Below, in pieces: positions 37,706 through 51,027 of a stretch of 64,000 nt of DNA. The notes beneath the pieces were generated by a model. It did no database searches. It was not told the origin of the DNA and saw nothing but the letters and a program-made list of their open reading frames with translations. A program made the translations under genes and the position numbers. This DNA comes from Thuidium tamariscinum (taxonomy: Eukaryota; Streptophyta; Bryopsida; Hypnales; Thuidiaceae), in the NCBI GenBank assembly GCA_947034885.2, contig OX344750.2, forward strand, positions 34,334,821 to 34,398,820. Direction: 5' to 3'. Numbering within the stretch: the stretch's first letter is position 1; each line of letters starts with the position of its first letter.

Positions 37706-38766
37706 GGAGTAATTGCAAGAAATACATGACAATTAGGTTGCATTTTGATTTTGGAGCATTGCAACTTTTGAATGATGAATCCAATACTAAAACCAAAAAA
37801 TCTATTTCTAGGTATCTTGATTTTAATTATATCTCTTATTTCTCAAACATTTTTAGAAATCATTTAATATTTAAAAGTCGATTTTGTTAGTTTGTCACAC
37901 TTTGACATAGAAGGATTTTTTATGCTATTGAGTGGTTTAATAAATGATTTCAACTAAAATATCTATGGTATATTTCCCTAGTAGGTCAACATATTCCTAC
38001 CACAAGGCTTTTAAAAATACATTATTTTATATCTACTACATTTGTGCAAATAGGCCTCCCTTGCGTGTGCAATTTTAAACATTAGAAATGGTTTTGACAA
38101 TTTGACCTCATTTAACTTTTTGGTCAAATCTCATCACCAAGAAGTCTTCCCAAATGGCCAATTTCTAATTTGTTGAATTTTTTTTCCTATTTTCTTCAAA
38201 TTAAGACATTAAAGTATGTATTTTATAGACGTAGAGTTTTGTCCCATAAAATGCATACTCTAATGTCTTAATTTGTAGAAAATAGGAAAAAAAAATTTCC
38301 ACAAAATTAAAAATTGGCCATCTGGGAAGACTTCTTGGTGATGAGATTTGACCAAAAAGTTAAATGAGGTCAAATTGTCAAAACCATTTCTAATGTTTAG
38401 AATTGCACACGCAAGAGAGGCCTATTTGCACAAATGTAGAGGATATAAAATAACGTATTTTTAGATGCCCTTTAGTAGGAGTATATCTACCCATTAGGGT
38501 AATATACCATAGAAATTTTAGCTGAAATCATTTATTTAACCATTCAATTATTGAAAAAATACTCTTTATCAAAGTGTGACAAATTAACAAAATTGACTTT
38601 TAAATATAGAATGATTTTTAAGAATTTTTTTAAAATAAAGGACACAATTATAATCAAGATATTTTAAAAGAGATATTTTGGTTTCAGCATTGATTTATGA
38701 TTCAAAAGCTGTAATAGTCCAAAATCAAAATGCAACCAAACTACCAAATGTTTCTTGCAATGACCC
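37706..38766. mobile_element. F1 foldback, 1.06 kb hairpin
   Basis: The left end GGAGTAATTGCAAGAAATAC pairs with the right end ..TTTCTTGCAATGACCC. The two arms, each about 520 bp, are inverted copies of one F1 half. They are most alike near the centre (for example GTCTTCCCAAATGGCCAATT at left against AATTGGCCATCTGGGAAGAC at 38310-38335) and more diverged outward. The loop is about 38228-38246. The transcript would form a very long hairpin. No open frame. Confidence 0.88.
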
Positions 38767-40712
38767 TAAAGCAAAAAAATCAAAATTCCTCCTAAAATTG
38801 ATTTAAGATTGAATATTTTTTATTTTTCACAAATATTTTTTTTACTTTGAGTTCAAAATGATAAGTCCTAATGATAGTGATATTTAAAGATATTTATAAT
38901 GAATTCAAGTGGTTTTTGAAAGGATATTTTTTGAATTGAAAAAACAAACTTTCTAAAGTCAATTTTTATCATGACTCTTTGAATTATAGAAAATTTACAA
39001 AAGAAAGTTCTTAGAATCTACACGTTGTACACGATACAAATGTTGAAAAAACGAACACAAGAATTTTTTCTTCAAAACATTAATGGATGAAAAAATACAA
39101 TAATTTTTTATTTTTGAATGTTTGGTCTTCAAGAGATAAACAAGAAAATTCTTGATATCATCCTAGTAAATTTCACTCACTTCTTGAGTCCTAAGAAATA
39201 AATAGATCATTTCAAGATATTAAAAAAAATTACATTCATTTTTTTTCTAAAAGCCTAGTATCTAATCAACACTAAATTTGAGAACTATAGATTTGTAGCA
39301 AAGCAATAAATTCATATTACATACACATAAATCACTATTTATAAAATTATATATTTATACAAGTCATGCTACATTCAAAATTTAGAATGCCAACCTTATA
39401 TATTAAATTCAAAAAATTCAATGAAGTAGGTACTTTTCAAAGTGAGCAACCCAAAAATAAATGTATTCTAATTCTAAATTTTTTGGCATTCTAGAATTGA
39501 TTGTCACAATTTTTAGCAACATAAATTGCTCTAATTAAATAGAATCAATCAATAATATTGAACATTATGTCTATAAAACATATTCATTATATACAATGCA
39601 TTTAGATTAATTATTTGAATGTAAATTACCTCTATAGAATTCTAAATCAAAATATTTACCATTAAAAGAGGTGTAGATTGTGAAAAGATATTAGAAATTA
39701 GAAATGGTATTAATATAATAAAAATTATACCTATAATTTTTGAATCAATTATTTAATTTCTTTTAGAGTTTCAGAAGAATCTTTAATTAGGATTTTAAAC
39801 TAAAATTTTATACCACTACCATCCTCTAGCAATTGTTCCATAAAGAAATTTTAGAAAGGATTGAATTTACATTGTATGGAAGTCTACTAAGTCACTAAAC
39901 CCAAGTGAGCTTCTTTCTAAGTGAATTTTGAACAAGTAAAAAAATGTCTTGGTTGCCATTTTTTTATTGAACAAACATCTTTGTACAATTTTTACAAATG
40001 TCTTATTTTCTTACAATTGTATTCCTATTTACTACATATTATAATTTGACAAAGTGCCTATTTTTTTGAGATTTTGTATTTTCTTGATTCTTCAAATTTA
40101 AAAAAAAAATTCTTTCTTAATTTTTCTAAGTTGTGATCCTTATTGATGATTAGTATTGGAATTCAATACAACAAAATTAATCCCTAAGGAAAATTGTCTC
40201 TTTAGGGGACAAAATGGATTTCAGAGAAGTTCCTATGACTTCAATTTTTGGTGAAACCTTTTGAAACTCTCACATCACATACAAAAACTAATTAGTTTTG
40301 TGGAAATATAACTTTTATTTCAATTGGTGCCTGAGAGCAAAAGTTAAATTACAAGAAGTCCAAATTTCCATTCAATAGGCAAGAAATTTTTTTTGGAAAA
40401 AGTCAAAATTGAATTAAATTTTTTTTTCAGAAATAATATATTTTTGCATACATGTGAAGCTTTGATTCATTCTATTTGGACTTTTAATGAGAAAGTTATG
40501 GACAATTTTATTTTTTGGGCAATGTAGACATCTTCTTGAAAAAATAACTTATAGGATTCATTTTTGAATGCAATTTTCACAATTTAAAGAAAAAATATTT
40601 GGGCAAGGTTACATTCACTTGCTAGAATAATCTCATCGTTGGGATTATTGTATTTCAACCCCATCTTAGAGCTCTTAACCATTTAGTTGTTTTTTCAATC
40701 TTGGAACTACTT
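38767..40712. other. AT-rich spacer with F1-like scraps
   Basis: No gene. Phrases typical of F1 and F2 interiors (for example TATGGAAGTCTACTAAGTC near 39875 and GATTCATTCTATTTGGAC near 40475) suggest decayed element pieces without usable ends. Confidence 0.4.
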
Positions 40713-41010
40713 CATTAGATGTTTTTTGACCCCTGCAGAAGACTGTTCCAGTGCTGTTCCCCCGCAGCTGTTCCCCGCAGCGAGGGGAGCGGCCTGCTGT
40801 CAGATTTTTTTTTTTCAAAAAATAAATAAATAAAAAAATAAATTTTTTTAGTCTTCAAATACAAAAAAAAATTTATTTATTTATTTATTTATTTTGGTCG
40901 ATGACGTGGCAGTCTCTCGGCCACGTCAGACCGCCTTGCCGAACCTCGCCGAACCTGTTCCCTGCTGTGATAACTCGCAGTCTTCTTGACCCTTCAAAAA
41001 ACATCTAATG
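40713..41010. mobile_element. F5 MITE, copy 1
   Basis: Ends CATTAGATGTTTTTTGA and the reverse complement TCAAAAAACATCTAATG. CTACT occurs at both flanks (one base off on the left). The interior has a GC-rich left part (CCCCGCAGC..), a pair of A/T runs near 40800-40895, and GACGTGGCAG/CACGTCAGAC. 298 bp, non-coding. Sibling at 55837-56089. Confidence 0.72.
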
Positions 41011-43870
41011 CTACTCTTGGGGAGGGGGGGGGGGGTAGTGAATGGTTGGAACAAGAAAATAGGTGCGAACAAATAATTGGATATTTTAAAAACATGGGGC
41101 AAAAAATTTATAAAAGGCTTTAGAGTAATATAGGGTATAGAAAATGGCATTGAATGTCTTTAAAGTACTATAGGGTATGAAATAATAGGCCCCATTAGTA
41201 GATGCAGTAGTCCTAAAATACCCCCCTTTATATTGATTTTTTGACCAAAAGTATGAAAAAGCTACCTTTTTAGCTACCTTGTGAGTGGCATATTGGTCAA
41301 AGTAAAAGAATATAAATTTTTAGTACTATGAGCATAGTATTGTATTATACCAAATATACTTCATTAGTTCATTACTGCTTTAGAATACCTACAATGGTTT
41401 TACTACTCTTACAGGAATACAACATATAACTTAGTAGCTCACTACTCTTACATCAATACAACACATCTAGGATGGTTTGGAATGGTCCAATGACCCTTGG
41501 CTTTACCACCACTATAGGTTGTTGTCTTGGCTACCAGTACCCTAGTTATTGCAAGTTGACTCTAGTATGATACGGCTATCAATGTAGATATCATCATAGG
41601 AATTTAGGTTTACAACTAACCGGATATGGAATATTCTATTTTTTAATACTAATATTGCTACCCTCTTTATGGTCACAAAGGTATCAAATGCACAGTTGTA
41701 AGCATTGTATGAAGATTATACAAATTATGACCTGCCTTCCATGAATTTTTTTTATTTGTGATCTGTTGTGTCTTGTAATATTTTGTTCCACTTTATCAAA
41801 TTGGGTCAGTTTGTGAAGGATGGAACTAAGGTATTGGTGTTCCATTTAAGAGCTAATTGCATTTTGGGAAAACCTAAATTCCTTGAAATGTTCTTTAGTA
41901 AATTTTAATAGAAATAAAATAAAATTAGCATCCAATTCAAGATGCTTTAGATTCTTTAGACCTTCAAGGACTTAGTTATGAATTTTTGAAGTTGAATTGC
42001 AGATGTTATCAATAGTTTCCACCTCCGTAAATGCAATCTATTTGAACATTGATGAGGATTTTTTTCAAGCTTGCTTTGTTTTAGGGCCTCCTACCTTAGT
42101 GGGAAAGTAGAACCTATTACCACCTAGATTTGCTATCAAAAAACTCTAAAGAAATTATTTCTCAATTTACACATTTTTTTAGGGATTGAAAAGTATGAGT
42201 AGTCATATGCAAGTAGAATGAAGACATTCTAACAACAAATGAATTTTCTTTGATTTATTAAAGTTTATTGGCACTCAATTGGTAAAGCATGGGTAGACCC
42301 ATGCTAAACCACATGTTGACGTGTCTCTTCTCTAAGTGCATTGTCATGATACTAAAAGGTTGCTAAAATTGTGGTAATGGGTGGATGATTGACTCAAATG
42401 GGAGGAGCTAGTAAATGAGAGGAGCTAGTAGATTTTGAAATTGAGTGATTAACAACATTGAGTAGTTCTACTTCAAATGGGTTAGAGTTTGCCCTTGGAT
42501 GATTAGTCTTTTTTGAGGTGTCTCCTTTGGTGCTATACATTTTTGTTCCACCTCCTTTTTTCAATTGAAAGTTGTTTATCTAATCTTTATGAGTTTATAT
42601 GCTCCAAAAAATTGTGAAAAAAGTTGCATTGATTTACAAGTTCATGCACAATGTGTCTATGCCCATGCACTTGAATTACCATCTCTAGGATTTAGGAATG
42701 ATGGAAGTTATTTTTTTGAAGTGAACTAAGTTTACAAAGATTGGGAATAAAAAGAAGCCTTCTAAAATGATCCTCTAATACAAAGGTACATTTTGTAGTA
42801 TTCTTCATTGCACTATCAATGTACAAGAAGTGAATCTTTTAGAAAGTGGTCTACTTTAGTAACCACTAAATTCCAACTTTAAGAATTGACAAAGGTCCAA
42901 ACATCATTGTTTGTTCTCGTCTAATTTGATAGGTTGGTGTTGAATTAATTTAATGGCAATTCAATTGAGATTTCTTAACTTTTAAGACTTTGTTCTTCTA
43001 CTCAATTTTTAGACATTCCTATTTTTTGAATTGATTCTTTCTATTCATGCTTAAGTGTGTTCTTTTTTCTAAATTTTGTCAATAATAATTTTGGGATGTT
43101 CAAACTTATCAACAATGAAACGGAATGAGGTTTATATGATCAATATGAATGATATAGAGATTGCTTTTCAATGTCAAATTCACTTTAACCTACATTGTTT
43201 GATTCCATGTATATATCTTTACAATATGCACAATAATATGTAGGAATTGTTTTTGTACTATCTGTAAAGTTCTAGTTGCAAGTAGTCATTTGTGGTAGGA
43301 AGAAAATAAAGTTTGAAAGAAATTTGATGTAGGACAAAAATTGTAGTAGAATTTTCTTAAATCTAAATTACCATATCATTTATTCATATCAATTTGGAAC
43401 TATAAGTAATACAAGTCCCTTCTCTATTAACCCAAAGTAGAAAATTACATAATGATAGTGCATTAAAAAATTAAAAAATTAATTAACCCCCTAGAAACTA
43501 GTTGTTGTTTGCACCTATCTCCTTATTTTTTTAAGACACTAACCCCCCCAAGCTTCTACTTAACAATTTTTTAAAGAATGAAAATCAAGTGTTCCTTTTG
43601 TAAATTTTTTTTTCCTAGACTCCCAACTCAAGTTTTTAACACAAAAATTATAAATTCAAGTTTTCTAGTCCAAATTCTATTTACAAATGGTAGTCAAAGT
43701 CATTTGAAATTGCAGACTACAATTCAAAAGAACTTATTTTTCCAACTTTTAATGCTCATATCTTCCAAACTAAATGGTCAAACTTCATTAAACTTTTAGC
43801 ACAAGATCTCAATCAACTTAAGTACAAGATTCTACAGTTAGATTCTTTAGGGGAGAAAAATTGTTTTCTT
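41011..43870. other. AT-rich stretch, no gene
   Basis: A 12-base G run sits near 41024-41035. A short tandem-like phrase TATAGGGTAT recurs at about 41129 and 41171. Otherwise featureless AT-rich sequence. Confidence 0.4.
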
Positions 43871-43973
43871 GGGTGAATGCAAGAGAAATGACAATTTTGA
43901 GAATTTTTTGATAGAAAAATGGCCTTGGTCCTTTAGGGGTTAAAATGTGATTTAGTAATTCTTGCAATCACTC
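43871..43973. mobile_element. Very short F1-ended fragment containing an F2 terminus
   Basis: GGGTGAATGCAAGAGAAA at the left and ATTCTTGCAATCACTC at the right are F1 ends only about 100 bp apart. Between them is an F2 end, GGTCCTTTAGGGGTTAA (43927-43943). This looks like a collapsed nest of the two families. Confidence 0.5.
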
Positions 43974-44156
43974 GGTGAAGCAATGCAATTTATTGATGCC
44001 AACATCAATTTTGTTAAATTTGGGGTATTCCATGCATGAATAATTGCGGCATATATCTTTACAGAGTTTTAACTGTTTTAGGGGCACAAACTACAAATGG
44101 TATACACTTTGGGTTCAAGATGTGCATCTTAAACTGTACCAAAGTTGTAGAATATT

Positions 44157-44415
44157 CACTAGAAGAAAAACGCAGAAAAACAGGTTTCAGCAAACAGATC
44201 ACGTCAGGTAGATTGTGTTGAGACTGCGTTGCTGAAAACGCAGGAAAACGCTGAAAACATTGAAAAAACGCAGAAAAAACGCAGAAAAACACAGAAAACA
44301 CATTAATTTGTGTTTTTTTGTGTTTTTTCCACGTTTTCAGCAACGCAGTCTCAACACAATCTACCTGACGTGATCTGTTTGCTGAAACCTGTTTTTCTGC
44401 GTTTTTCTTCTAGTG
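44157..44415. mobile_element. CACTA-ended foldback with perfect 84-bp arms
   Basis: Left CACTAGAAGAAAAACGCAG, right CTGCGTTTTTCTTCTAGTG. By direct base-by-base comparison the arms are identical reverse complements for 84 bases. ATT is duplicated at 44154-44156 and 44416-44418. The interior repeats the word AAAACGCAG/AAAACAC several times. The perfect arms and target duplication point to a recent insertion or ongoing arm conversion. Family: CACTA (En/Spm)-type non-autonomous foldback, inferred from termini and 3-bp target. Confidence 0.9.
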
Positions 44416-47400
44416 ATTGCTAGTTAATAAAATTGATGTTTGAATTGAATTCCCTCTTTTTTGAGTTATAGATGAAAGAACAAAGCATTACTTTTCTAAA
44501 AGTAATAAAAAAATTTGGTGCCAAAAATTGTGCAAGTGTGTATATTGAAGTTCTAAAATCTCAGACATATATGGATTTATGTTTTAGTAGGAGTGTATTG
44601 AAAGGTGCAAAGGACCTCGGGTATTAGAATACCAACAATTCAACAAAAAAAATTGGTATTGCAAGGTTCCAAGGTACTGAGACACCAACAATTCAACAAA
44701 AAAATTGGCATTGCAAGAAAAAGGTTTAAGAATTCAAGTGAGACCATAAACTATTAGAAAAGAGGTATTTTAGGAACAAATTATTGTACAAGGGTATGAT
44801 GGCGGTGATGCTAGAGGCTATATGGACACCATGCATACTGTTACATCTTTTAATTATTATTTAGTTTGGCTCAAATGAAAGTCATCATTGTAGATACACG
44901 AGAGACTAAACCAAATACAAAGCAATTGCATTACTTTTAGGCAATAAGTCTTCCAAATGGTTCCAAAATATAGTAAAATAACACAAAGCAAGCACCAAAT
45001 GGGTAAGAATGAACAACTTTCATTGTTGTGTTTTCTTTATTGTATTCCACAAAGTTTTAAAGTTTTTTTTCCATAACCACCTTTCTAGTAGAAATCCTTT
45101 GTTGTAGCAAAGGTCAAATTAAACTATTCAAGAGAAATATTGATTATGTGCACTCTTGAAGGCAGGCCCATACTATATTCTAACCATTAGTCCATTACAC
45201 ACTACATTATATAGAAAATATTGATGGTTGGAAATGACAAGCAATGGCTTTGGAGAAGAACATTTGTATAATACACAAGAAGCCAAGTGCTTCAAATCCT
45301 ATTATGTACAATAATCATCTTAATTTATATCTCAATTGTTTCTTGCCTAGCTAGCTCATGTCTTATTCAATTCAACCTTTTCCATAAGCAATTGCATATC
45401 ATGCTAGACTTCTATTGATATAATTAAGCCAAGTAACTATCTTTTGATGTATGCTAGCTAGCTTAGTTGATTGTGAGGCAGTAACTACCTCTTTTGAGCT
45501 CATTGTCATTGTCATTGTGTGACAAAACTGTGTTACAATGAGCTCAAAAACTATAAAAATTTAAAAATTTAATTATTTCGCCCTCCCTCCTTCCAATTTG
45601 ATTTAAATATTAAAAATTTAAGACTTCCAATCTCATTTAAATTTTAAATATTAAAAATTTAAAACTTCCAATCTCATTTAAATTTTAAATTTCAAATATT
45701 AAAATTTTTTAACTTCTGAAACTCCCTTCTCCCCACCCCTCTTACAATTCTCACAGGGTGGGCTTAGATACAATGCATATGGGATAAATGGTATAATAAT
45801 CGTATATCATATCCGTATTTAGTATCAATGTCTGTATTTGTATCAATATCTAATATGGGTATATGTATTCAATACTAATATCAACATTAATATTTGGTGT
45901 CTATATCCATATTCAATATTTGTACTCAGTATTCATATCCAATATTCATATCTATATCTGATGGTTGTTGATTTTTCTTGGAAGAGGAGTAGGATTTTTT
46001 TTAATTCAAATCGAACGGCTGTCAATTTTTTTGATGAGAGGGGGTGATGAAAATTAATCAAACGAGCTGTGTTGCCTCTTTTTGTTACATTATTACATTG
46101 TAAGGATCAAAGTAGTCCTTGCAAGGCTTGCATGCATGCAATTGCAAAACCTAGCTCATGATTCTTTTACTAATGTACTTTTGCCATTATTGCCCAATTT
46201 TTTCAGGCTAATCTAACTTAACTTGACTAGGGAATAGTCAAGCACTAGAATAAACTTGTGTTTTTTCAAATGTTTGACCTAAAACGTAGCACGTCCTAGC
46301 TAACATAATACATCCCTTAAAACATTGGGATGTCTAGTAGATTAAGGTTTAAAGGCAAGCAATAGAAAATTACTATTGTCAAGTATAAAATGGTTGTCTG
46401 GGTGAAAAAGAAGATAATGGGTAGATAGTGTGGAAAAAGGTGATGTGGCATTTGACATGGCAAGATGATGTGGAAATTATATCATGAGGATATGAAGAGT
46501 TGATGTAGAATGCCACATCAACATATGCGGTCAACCTATGCTATAACTTTGGATATTTTTGTGGATGTTATATAGGACATTAGGACATACAAACATTTTT
46601 AGAGACATTAATTTTGGCATTATTATTTTTTACTCCTTGCAATTGTGACTTGAAAGCACATGCTATCCTTTGTGCAATTCATTATGTTTGACTAGATGGG
46701 CAAACCTTATGCAAGCCATTGGAGATGTCTTCTTTGATGTCAACATGTCTATAATATATAAGTTTATACTCTATTTGAGGCAACAAGCATGGCCATCAAC
46801 AATTGTTTTTTGTATGTCATGCATACATATTACATAGTGATAAGTGCCATAAACAAATATAGGTGGCGGTATAGGAGAGGGCTCTAAACAATTTGCGCAT
46901 TAAAAATGGACCATGTAAAGGATCTTGAAACAGTGCATAGTATTTTTTAAATGGTAGGATGTGTGAAAGTTAGTAAATGTTAGTTACTACTATATGGTTT
47001 CACAATATCCAAATGAAATACAAATCTCTCTTAGTTTCATCTTAACTACAACTAAAAATCAATTGAGCCGAATTGAATTGTTTTGCCAGCAATGTACAAG
47101 TGTCAAGACTTAAGTTCTATGCAGTTGGATTTTTTTCCACCTTATGTATAAGTCGCTTTTAAAATAGCGTCCTTGTTGTTCTTCAATGTATGCGAGAATG
47201 TATGTGATTATGTCCAACATTATAATTAACCATGTTTACAATTTGTTTGCTTACTTCAAGGCTTTGTTAGGCGTGATTACTATTCCTGTCTATGAATAAG
47301 AATGTCTACCTACTATATTCTAACTTCAAAAAATCATAAATAATTCATACAAAGCAAAAAAATTCTGAAAAAGGGCATGTGACAATTGCTAATTTTCCTT

Positions 47401-47553
47401 TCACTAAATATGTTTTCCACACTCTTGTGATTCAAATATTTCACTTTAGACCTTCATTTCTCTTTAGATGCTCCATTACTGAGCCTCTTATCTTATGTGT
47501 GAGCAACAATTTACCTACTAATGGTAAATAGAGTAGTACAACTAGGTTCTTTG
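44416..47553. other. AT-rich stretch, no gene; gacat-rich patch
   Basis: 45570-45715 repeats the phrase TTTAAATATTAAAAATTTAA(AA)CTTCCAATC about three times. 45820-45960 repeats AATATTCATATC/CAATATC words. 46440-46620 is dense in GATGTGGCATTTGACATGG-type motifs like those at 17340 and 58550. No coding signal. Confidence 0.45.
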
Positions 47554-48308
47554 TTAACCCCTAAAGCCCTGGGTTGCGTTTTTTGCAACATAGCGATTTT
47601 GGGCAACTCACTATGAATGGAGTTATTCTTTTTTTTTCTTTGAAACTTTCACACAAGATGTGTCCAAAAAATAGCTTTAAGGCTCAATAATTTTCTTAAC
47701 TTTTGACTTTGTGGTTAAAAAGTTATGGCATGATATGTGATATTTTTATATTGCGGGCAGCCTAGGCAGATAGGTAGTTGAAAAAACTTCTTCAAAAAAC
47801 ACTTTTCTTTAAAAGTGAAATTTGAAATTGATTCTTTAGGTTTATGCAGATATGGGAAGCCTTGAATCATTCCATTTGGATTAATGACATCAAAGTTATG
47901 AAGAGTTTTAGTTTGCAGGTAGGTATGGTTTTCAAAGGTTCCATACCTACCCGCAAACTAAAACTCTTCATAACTTTGATCTCATTAATCCAAATGGAAT
48001 GATTCAAGCCTTCCAATGTCTGTATAAACTTAAAGAATCAATTTCAAATTTCACTTTTAAGAAACAGTGTTTTTTGAAGAAGTTTTTTCAATTGCCCGGC
48101 CTGCCCATTGGGTAAAGAAAATCACATATCATGCCATAACTTTTTAACCACAAAGTCAAAAGTTATTAAAGTTGTTGGGCATTAAAGCTACTCCTTTTCT
48201 ACATCTTGTGTGAAAATTTCAAAGAAAAAAAATAAAAACTCCATTTGTAGTAAGTTGCCTAAAATTACTATGTTGCCAAAAAACGCAATTCCGGGCTTCA
48301 CGGGTTAA
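47554..48308. mobile_element. F2 foldback with TTAA at both ends
   Basis: Left TTAACCCCTAAAGCCC, right GGGCTTCACGGGTTAA. The two arms, each about 370 bp, are inverted copies meeting near 47938 around GGTAGGTATGGTTTTCAAAGGTTCCATACCTACC, of which TTTTCAAAGGTT is the loop. Long matched stretches include TTAACTTTTGACTTTGTGG against CCACAAAGTCAAAAGTTA. TTAA with CCC-type ends fits the piggyBac superfamily. No transposase. Confidence 0.88.
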
Positions 48309-50604
48309 TTTGAGTTTATTTTACTAATATGTACCTAGGCATCGGTTCATTTTACCTTCCAAGCAACGAATATTTTTTATGCCTACGTTTACTAATTGTT
48401 GTGAAAAGTAGCTCAAAATGTTAGTATACTATGTGCTTTATAAGTTCTAGTTAAATAACTAAGCTATTGTGATTTTTGCACCTAAAGATTCAGACAGAAA
48501 CCAACCAAACCATCTTGTAGATAATTACAAATATAAAGTATAACATTTGACCCAATTTGACTTTCCTAGCCTAAGTTATAGGCGGATGAAGTTTCACCCT
48601 TAGAAGGGTTAATGAAATTCATCCAAGGATTTCTACTAGTTTTGTAATTCAAAATGACTTCAAATTTTGGGTGAATATTATAGACATTAACTTTTATTGA
48701 TAATCAAAGTTTGATCTATACTAGAAGATTTCTCTATCCTTTCATCCAAATCTAGTCTAATACTTCATCTTCCTAGAACTTCTACAATTTATAGTATTTC
48801 TTTAAGGAAGAGACATCTAAGAATTCTACTTTACTAGTTTTACAAGCCTATGGTCATAACATCCCCTTTCTAATCTATTTTATGAGCTCTTAATTTAGAT
48901 TTCTCAATTTCTAACTCTTGATTTAAATATTGTCAATTTATTATTTTTAGAAGTTTCATATCTTCTTCTTGTAGGTCCTAATTTGGTCTTCCTAAGGTGA
49001 TATGACACTAGCTAATTGGACTTTCCTATTAGAAGTTATCAAGTATCAAAATGTGAAGTTTGATCTCTAATTGGTTCAAAAAACTTCATCCATATTTTCC
49101 TATAAAAGATGCTTAAACTCATCTCCAAATTCTGCATAATTGTCGAAGGAGAGTAAAATCCCGTGCTATTCTTCAATTATTGAGTTTTTAGAAATCTCTT
49201 ACATAAAGAGGAATTTTGGCAAAGCAACTTCATTGTTGAGTTCCTAGTGTGATTTCAACCCTAAAACATCGTCTTTTAACTTTAGATTCCCTTCATTAGA
49301 CTGTTGTGATGTATAGGCTAATAATTGAGGTTTTTACAAAAAGTAGAATTTGATTGGGGAACTTGAAACCTATGTGTGAAATTAGATTCTTCAACAAGTT
49401 CTCTTGAACCTAATTTAGCCATATTCATCACATGCACAGTCAATGAGGCTATTTCAAGTATTTCAACTAAAGGTGGATATAATTTAGATTTTGGTGGATT
49501 TAATCTATTTAAAGGCAAGATTTCAACCTAGTTGGATAAAAACTCCCAAAAATGAAATAATAATAATAATAATAATAAATACTAGGTGACAAAGTAGGGG
49601 CTCACAAGATGCTACACCTAATTCATTTTGCAAAACCATTCTATACAATTTTGAAATCAAACTATGAAATAGTACATTATGTATTTTTTACCAATTAATA
49701 TGTGTTGTTGTTTAGGAATTATTAGGGGATTATTAGCTATGAGATCATACACCAATTACAATGTATGAACCCACAAATTCTACCAAACTATTTGAAATGG
49801 AATATTGAGAATAAATTGGCCAAGTTCCCATATTTAAAAATTTTAGTTATTAATTGTATATACTAAAAAGCTAGGTTGATTGCCTCCATTAGTGATGGAT
49901 AGAATTTGTACTAGTGTGGAGCATCCAAAGGCTAAACATTAAACAAACCACACGCCTTTCTTGTATAATAGAAAACAAATTATTCATTTATTTGGTAGAG
50001 GTTCAACCTAGGCTACTGAAGTGATAGATTTTTTGCCATGTCTAATTTATTGCTTGCATAGAAGAATCAAAATGAATTTTTTGTCATTCAATCTATCCTA
50101 TATTGTTAGAATGACCTTTTCATTACTGTATATATTCCAAAACTTGCAATTCATTTTCCAAAAAAGAATTTTAGGATTTTAGAAAACAATTGTTCTATAT
50201 AAGTCATGAATACTTTGGAAATAGAAACAATGATTACAAATTTGCATTATCTAGAATATAATTTTTCTTTCATACAAAGGTCATCAAATGAAGAAGCAAT
50301 GGAATGTGTTCCCCATTTTTTGAAATTGCTCCTCATATTATAAAAATTCATTCCTCATTTTTAAAATCAAAAATTCATTTTCTTTAAGGTTTGGGGTTCC
50401 ATTTTTAAAAAAAGGATCCATATTTTTTTACTTGCTTCCCATTTTTTTCTTTGAGAAGGAATCCACTTCATTTATTAATTTAATAGATGTAAATGTAAAT
50501 GAAATTCCACAATCACAGTTGTCCTACTTAGACATTTTTGGGGTACTAATAACCACTTACAATTTTACCATTTTAAATTGGAGAATCTCTATATCTACTA
50601 TCAA
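48309..50604. other. AT-rich stretch, no gene
   Basis: An AAT microsatellite lies at 49556-49578. No open frame over 70 codons and no element ends were recognised. Confidence 0.4.
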
Positions 50605-50635
50605 TACACACACACACACACATACACACACACAC

Positions 50636-50676
<41 letters not shown>
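50605..50676. repeat. CA then TA dinucleotide microsatellite
   Basis: About 32 bases of CA repeat with one T interruption (50605-50636) followed by about 39 bases of uninterrupted TA (50638-50676). Confidence 0.95.
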
Positions 50677-50679
<3 letters not shown>

Positions 50680-50752
50680 TTATCCCACAACAATTTAGGT
50701 TTCCAACATAAGCTATCATAAGAGGATATTTGTATGTGGGGCAGGCTTTATA

Positions 50753-51025
50753 AGGTAGGTACACCTAAAATGGCACCTGACCTTAAAGCGCCATGTACAG
50801 CTTGCATACATTTTCAAAATCAGTCATGTACCCAGACTGTAGATGGCGCTTTCAGAAACACACTTTGACTGTTAATAACTTTTGCATACGGTATCCAAAT
50901 CCACTGTTCTTTGGTGCATTGGAACATGCTTTCACTCACCAACAAGATTGTAAGAAAATCTAAACAACATAATAACAGGAATTAGGCATAGTATGAAAAA
51001 CTGGTGCTTTTGAGTGTACCTACCT
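50753..51025. mobile_element. F4 MITE, TA target, copy 2 (inverted)
   Basis: Left AGGTAGGTACACCTAAAA, right TTTTGAGTGTACCTACCT, with TA directly outside both ends (50751-50752, 51026-51027). 273 bp. Its reverse complement aligns along the full length with 26601-26873, including GGCATAGTATGAA/TTCATACTATGCC. Confidence 0.85.
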
Positions 51026-51027
51026 TA

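Noticed and set aside
44059..44343. 94-codon minus-strand frame rich in Phe
   Set aside because: It is a translation through the CACTA-ended foldback and its AAAACGCAG repeats, not a gene.
49985..50030. tRNA-like phrase (GGTTCAACCTAGG)
   Set aside because: No acceptor stem, D-arm or anticodon arm can be paired around it; no other tRNA candidates were found by eye.
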